From: Blastocladiella britannica
Lineage: Eukaryota; Blastocladiomycota; Blastocladiomycetes; Blastocladiales; Blastocladiaceae
Direction of reading: 5' to 3'
DNA: 20,053 nt
Assembly (NCBI GenBank): GCA_025349905.2
Contig: MU624860.1
Coordinates: 1-20,053 of the forward strand
The translations under genes were made by a program, and so were the position numbers. Shown in pieces: positions 16,463 through 20,053 of this stretch. The notes beneath the pieces were generated by a model that saw only the letters and a program-made list of their open reading frames with translations, was not told where the DNA came from and searched no databases. Positions within the stretch are counted from its first letter, which is position 1. The number at the start of each line of letters is the position of its first letter.

Positions 16463-18670
16463 ATGCCTGCTCTGCCTGACATCGAAGCCGCCGGGGTCGT
16501 GATGACCGACGCACATACCTCCACCTGGATTCGCGATGCCGCCGCGGCGCTCGACCAGCTAGCCTCGTCGTCCACTTCTGACGCCACGCATACGAATGAT
16601 ACCAGCTCAAATGAAGTTCGACTGTCGACGCGCATCCCCCGGCTACTGGCACGCAAGTCCAGCCTGGTTTCTCCGTCACATCAGCAGCATCAGACCAGCA
16701 CGACATCGAGCACTGGAACAACCCGCCGGCGGTCACGGTCGCGGCCTTACGGGTCGGTGGCCCTGACGGTGCACGTTGACGCGTCGTCGCCGGTTCCGCC
16801 CGTTCCACCTGTCCCAAAGCGCACGCGCACGCTTTCGATGCCCGGAAATGCCTACATGGATGCCGACGATGAGGGCATGGTGTCGCCGCGGTCGCCTCGG
16901 TCGGCGACTTTATCCGATGCCTGGCCCATTCTCTCCATTGCAGCCGCCACGGCTTCGTCGCCCGACTCGGCGATTGCAGTGCCGCCTACGCCTGTCGTGC
17001 GGTCCGTGACTCGACGCGACACTCTAGTGCGGTCGCCACGAACCGCTGGGTTTCCGACATTCCCCACCGACCCCACAACCGTACCTGCAGTTGGACCCAC
17101 CGCCAATATCTCGCTGACGCGGCGCCGCCTGGACTCGGTGACGTTGGCGCACTTGCTCCCGGCCTTGAACCGTTCCGCCCTTTCACCACCCATCCAGTTG
17201 GTTCCACCACCGCGCTGGTCAGCAGTACAGTCACTCGACTTGTCGCGCAACCGCCTCACGGCGCTCCCAATGGAACTAGCAGAACTGACGCAACTGCGCC
17301 GCCTCAGTGTCGCACACAACCGGCTGGCCTCGGTCCCCCGTGTCCTGCTTGCGTTCGAGCACCTGACGGCCCTTTCGCTCGCGCACAATGCGATCACCAG
17401 CGCCTTGCCTGCGTGGCTGTCGTACTCGACGCGGCTCGAGGAACTACGGCTGGAAGGGAACGGGTTTGACGGCGCTGTCCCTCGTTCGTGGTCAGCACTG
17501 AGCTCCATGCGCGTGCTGTCGCTCGGGTCGGCCACGTTCGGGGGGAACGCGATCGCCGCTATTCCGGACGGCGTGTTGTCGGGGATGCCAAAGCTCGAGA
17601 CCCTGGATGTGGCGGGCAACCGGCTGGAACGGCTCCCGGACGACGCGTTCGGATCGTCGGCTTACTTGCGGTCGGTGGCAGTGGATGGGAACAAGCTCGA
17701 TACGTTGCCTGAAACCATCGCCCAAGCTCCCCGTCTGTCGGCGGTACGGGCGGCTCATAACTTGCTGTGCCGGCTTCCGCGCGCGCTCGCGTTCTGCCCG
17801 GCACTCGAGGTGCTGGACTTGTCGGGAAACGCCCTGTGTTTTGTCGATATGGACTTGATCCTGGCCGTGGCACATTCGCGCGTGGCCGTGCTGTTGACGG
17901 GCAACCCGTTCACGCGGTTGCAGGAGGTGGAGGCGCAGCAGCCACCATTACCGCGGGCAGTGTCGCCAGTACGTGAGGCAGTGCCATCACCGCCGTACGC
18001 GTTCTCGGACCGCGACATGCTGTCGTTACACCCGTCCGCGACCCATTTCAATCCATGCTCATCCGTTGAGGACGATCTAATGGACCAGTCACCCGAACCG
18101 ACAAGCAACGACGCGTCAGGCGCCCCCTCGCTCCGAGAACTCGCCGCCCGCGCGTACCTGGACCACGTGCTCGCCCCACACGCCCGCGCGGCCGTGTGCA
18201 TTCACCCGGCCCGTGCTGCCGCGACCCTGTTTTCGCCACGCCTGCCCATGCACTTGGCGGCAGCGCTGGTGCGTGGGATCGACGCATGGTGCGCGCGGTG
18301 CGCGTCGCCCGTCGTTGGGGAGTACTTGGACGCGGTCGAGGTGCAGCCGGGCGCTTTGGGGCACGCACGAGTTCCCGTGGTAGTGCGGTACTGCTCGGCC
18401 GCGTGTCTTGTGCATACGCACCGCGGGCACCATCACCGTGCGGCGGCTCCGGCGGCGGTGCCAATGGGGCTGGTGATGAAACGCGCGCGATCGTTTTCTG
18501 GCGGTGGGACGTGCGAGTTGGGCGCGGCGTGTTGTCGCGTTGCAGCATCGACGGACCATGCCGTGAACCACCAAGCGACTGGAGTAGGAGGGTCAGCAGC
18601 AGCGATCGAAGGGCTGTCGTTGCCGGTCCCGACGTTGCCGGCTGGGGTGACGCGTAATCGGTTGTGGTAA
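16463..18670 (+). CDS. Leucine-rich-repeat protein, LRRC58-like
   Basis: 735 aa from ATG 16463. Evidence: a disordered Ser/Thr/Pro-rich N-terminus (1-240) with basic patches such as RRRSRSRPYG. About nine LRRs follow from 255 to 470, e.g. VQSLDLSRNRLTALPMELAE, RRLSVAHNRLASVPRVLL, ETLDVAGNRLERLPDDAFG and EVLDLSGNALCFVD. The C-terminal module starts with PSLRELAARAYLDHVL and continues LPMHLAAALVRG. It has C610-x2-C613 (WCARC) and C644-x3-C648 (RYCSAAC), the same order as the Cys module of animal LRRC58, and probably binds zinc. A His/Ala-rich tail follows. Family function is poorly established; LRR proteins of this build usually act as adaptors. The first repeats are of the plant-like/SHOC2 consensus type. 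The N-terminus is uncertain: an upstream exon at 16282-16322 may precede it, or the frame may begin at ATG 16346. Confidence 0.75.
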   Translation: MPALPDIEAAGVVMTDAHTSTWIRDAAAALDQLASSSTSDATHTNDTSSNEVRLSTRIPRLLARKSSLVSPSHQQHQTSTTSSTGTTRRRSRSRPYGSVALTVHVDASSPVPPVPPVPKRTRTLSMPGNAYMDADDEGMVSPRSPRSATLSDAWPILSIAAATASSPDSAIAVPPTPVVRSVTRRDTLVRSPRTAGFPTFPTDPTTVPAVGPTANISLTRRRLDSVTLAHLLPALNRSALSPPIQLVPPPRWSAVQSLDLSRNRLTALPMELAELTQLRRLSVAHNRLASVPRVLLAFEHLTALSLAHNAITSALPAWLSYSTRLEELRLEGNGFDGAVPRSWSALSSMRVLSLGSATFGGNAIAAIPDGVLSGMPKLETLDVAGNRLERLPDDAFGSSAYLRSVAVDGNKLDTLPETIAQAPRLSAVRAAHNLLCRLPRALAFCPALEVLDLSGNALCFVDMDLILAVAHSRVAVLLTGNPFTRLQEVEAQQPPLPRAVSPVREAVPSPPYAFSDRDMLSLHPSATHFNPCSSVEDDLMDQSPEPTSNDASGAPSLRELAARAYLDHVLAPHARAAVCIHPARAAATLFSPRLPMHLAAALVRGIDAWCARCASPVVGEYLDAVEVQPGALGHARVPVVVRYCSAACLVHTHRGHHHRAAAPAAVPMGLVMKRARSFSGGGTCELGAACCRVAASTDHAVNHQATGVGGSAAAIEGLSLPVPTLPAGVTRNRLW

Positions 18671-18876
18671 AGTGAAGCTGAAGTGCAATTGGACGACTTG
18701 GCCCGTTTCAGGTTGATCGCTTTTTGCTGGCATTTTTGGATAAGCTGGACCCACCGCCACATAGGCTTTACGCCACACTTGTAGCCCTAATACCCCGGCC
18801 GGCATTGCCGAGGACGGCATGACAAAGTGCTCTCTTCCCTCGTCCTCCCTCTCTTGCAAAGAAAAGGCATATAAAA
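18671..18876. promoter_or_regulatory. Spacer and promoter of the six-pass membrane protein gene (206 bp)
   Basis: No gene is seen. A pyrimidine-rich leader (CTCTCTTCCCTCGTCCTCCC and following, about 18829-18855) ends shortly before AAAAGGCATATAAAA and the ATG. The TATAAA there is only a few bases from the ATG, so it is not a TATA box in the usual sense. Pyrimidine-rich leaders also precede the TMEM256 and VAM7-like genes. Confidence 0.35.
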
Positions 18877-19937
18877 ATGACTGCAGCGACGACAACCGAC
18901 ATTGAGACCCCCGCCGCTGCCGCCGTGACCACCACCACAGCACCGGCCACTGCTAAGCCATGGCACGCGCGCGTGCGTGATTCGGCAACTTACCGTGCGG
19001 GTCAGCCCGCGTACGACCTGGTGACGTCCCCGTGGATGTCGGCGCGCATGCTGCTGGCAGTCCGCGTAGTCCTGGCGCTCTGGATGGCAACGTGGTGGAC
19101 CATCGAGGTGTTTGTGACCAACGGGTCTGGGATTGCCATCTTTTCGTACTTCACTGTGCTCTCGTACTCGGGGATCTTGATTTTATCCGTGGTACGCATT
19201 ACTTTTACTAGAGCGTTGGGGAAAAAAAAAAAGGTCTCAATTCCGATATATTTTAGACTCTGGCGTTCCTGTCGTACGCGTACTCGCGCGACCCAGAAGC
19301 CCAAGCTCTGGCATCGGCGACGGGAGTGCACACGGCCGTGACCTACTTGTTTGCGACTGCATCCACAAACTGCTTGATTGTGAGTCCCGTCTACTGGTAC
19401 TTGTCCCTTAACGTTGACTGATTTGAGCAACAGATCTCTCACATACATGTAAAAAATAAAGGCTGTTCCTGGCACCCCAGTACGGCGTTCCCTCGATCCA
19501 AACCGCCGACGGCCTGACCAACTTGAGCGTGCACGCGCTCAATGTGGCCGTGATGCTGATTCACTGGCTGACGTCGTCGCTGGTGATTGGGACCTGGTGG
19601 TTGCTGGTGCCCGTGATTACCACGGGTGTTTTGTACCTGTACGCATTATATATACTTTTATGTGGATCCGCGGCGATACTAACAGTAACGAAATAGAATC
19701 TGGGCCCTTATGTGGCACGCCATCAACGGGAAATGGGTGTACGGGTTCCTGAACCCGGCCGACAAGTCGTCGACGTACATGTACCCGGCGGTGATTGCCG
19801 CGTTCTTTATCATGTTTGCGGTGGTGAAAGGGTTGCTGGTGCTGCGCACGCGCGTGCTCGGGGTGTCGTCGGTGCATGCAGTGCGGACCCAAGGTCAGCA
19901 GTCGGGGAAGCCGGCGGCGGTCGTGGTGGTTGCGTGA
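18877..19937 (+). CDS. Six-pass membrane protein, Rolling-stone / AIG1 (FAR-17a)-like
   Basis: Exons are 18877-19191, 19257-19396, 19462-19638 and 19697-19937, giving 290 aa. Evidence: a 45-residue Thr/Ala-rich cytoplasmic start, then six hydrophobic segments: MLLAVRVVLALWMATWWTIE, the FTVLSYSGILILS region continuing into TLAFLSYAYS, NCLIVSPVYWLFLAP, VHALNVAVMLIHWLTSSLV, LLVPVITTGVLYLIWALMWH and MYPAVIAAFFIMFAVVKGLL. The words VYWLFLAP and HALNVAVMLIHW, and the Y-x-x-W-x-x-x-x-H after helix five, match the Rolling-stone/AIG1 pattern. Two splice choices are supported by it: donor 19397 (not the stronger-looking GTGAGT at 19380) rebuilds VYWLFL, and acceptor 19696 rebuilds VLYLIWAL. AIG1/ADTRP relatives hydrolyse lipid esters with a Thr/His pair; whether this protein does is unknown. 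A Cys-poor, basic C-terminal tail follows the last helix. Confidence 0.72.
19677..19683 (+). other. Consensus intron branch site TACTAAC
   Basis: TACTAAC lies 13 nt before the 3' splice site at 19696, inside the intron 19639-19696 of the six-pass membrane protein gene. It equals the strict yeast branch-point consensus. Other introns in the window show weaker forms such as CTGAC (8817-8878 and 11258-11322) and CTAAA. Confidence 0.65.
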
Positions 19938-20053
19938 ATAGAAATTGCGATGATAGATCCAAAGTGGCACTGCACATCTGATTCAACCAAACCAAAAATC
20001 CATCGGAAAAGCAGAAACTCGTGATCTCGACCCTGAACTTAACCAGGTACGCC
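19938..20053. other. Right edge, no gene identified
   Basis: The last 116 bp follow the stop of the membrane protein gene. The final bases AACCAGGTACGCC look like an exon-to-donor boundary (CAG|GTACGC) on the plus strand. On the minus strand a frame is open from the edge. Neither can be tested in so little sequence, so no gene is called. Confidence 0.3.

Noticed and set aside
19380..19385. GTGAGT as the second donor of the six-pass membrane protein gene
   Set aside because: It looks stronger than GTACTT at 19397, but no acceptor then keeps the frame. The 19397 donor rebuilds the conserved VYWLFLAP.

Overview
The window is nuclear DNA of a gene-dense, GC-rich eukaryote. Nine protein genes are complete and one more enters from the left edge. 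They carry 23 short GT-AG introns (54-82 nt) that can be placed because conserved protein motifs fix the joins. A zoosporic (flagellated) early-diverging fungus, such as a blastoclad or a chytrid, fits best. PPZ-type phosphatase and VAM7 are typical of fungi, while a Tctex-type dynein light chain of the DYNLT2B kind and a DONSON homologue point to a lineage that kept its flagellum and animal-like replication factors. The taxonomic placement is inference.

Layout. 1-621 (+): last three exons of an unrecognised gene. 700-2799 (+): DONSON/Humpty-dumpty replication factor. 2826-7682 (-): SKI3/TTC37 TPR scaffold of the Ski complex, converging on DONSON with 26 bp between the stop codons. 7802-9297 (+): MON1, divergent from SKI3 across 119 bp. 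9739-11550 (+): PPZ-type Ser/Thr phosphatase with six exons, one only 5 nt long. 11705-12185 (+): TMEM256/DUF423 membrane protein. 12213-12928 (-): DYNLT2B-like dynein light chain with five exons, converging on TMEM256 with 27 bp between stops. 13007-14380 (+): Ser/Thr-rich single-pass membrane protein, divergent across 78 bp. 14729-15970 (+): VAM7-like PX-SNARE. 16463-18670 (+): LRRC58-like leucine-rich-repeat protein. 18877-19937 (+): Rolling-stone/AIG1-like six-pass membrane protein.

The genes do not form one pathway. Two of them act in the same step: MON1 (with CCZ1) activates the Rab Ypt7 on late endosomes and vacuoles, and VAM7 is the soluble Qc-SNARE of the following fusion. The others concern replication (DONSON), mRNA decay (SKI3), cation and cell-integrity signalling (PPZ) and the flagellum or dynein (DYNLT2B).

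The points most worth a second look are a 5-nt micro-exon in the phosphatase catalytic domain, a second copy of the VAM7 C-terminal 13 codons that differs only synonymously and sits where it could be a first exon of the LRR gene, a strong preference for C at intron position +4 (19 of 23 donors), and a stopless 60-nt intron of length divisible by three in the dynein light chain gene. I saw no mobile element, CRISPR array, rRNA or credible tRNA, and no candidate for a wholly new multi-gene system.
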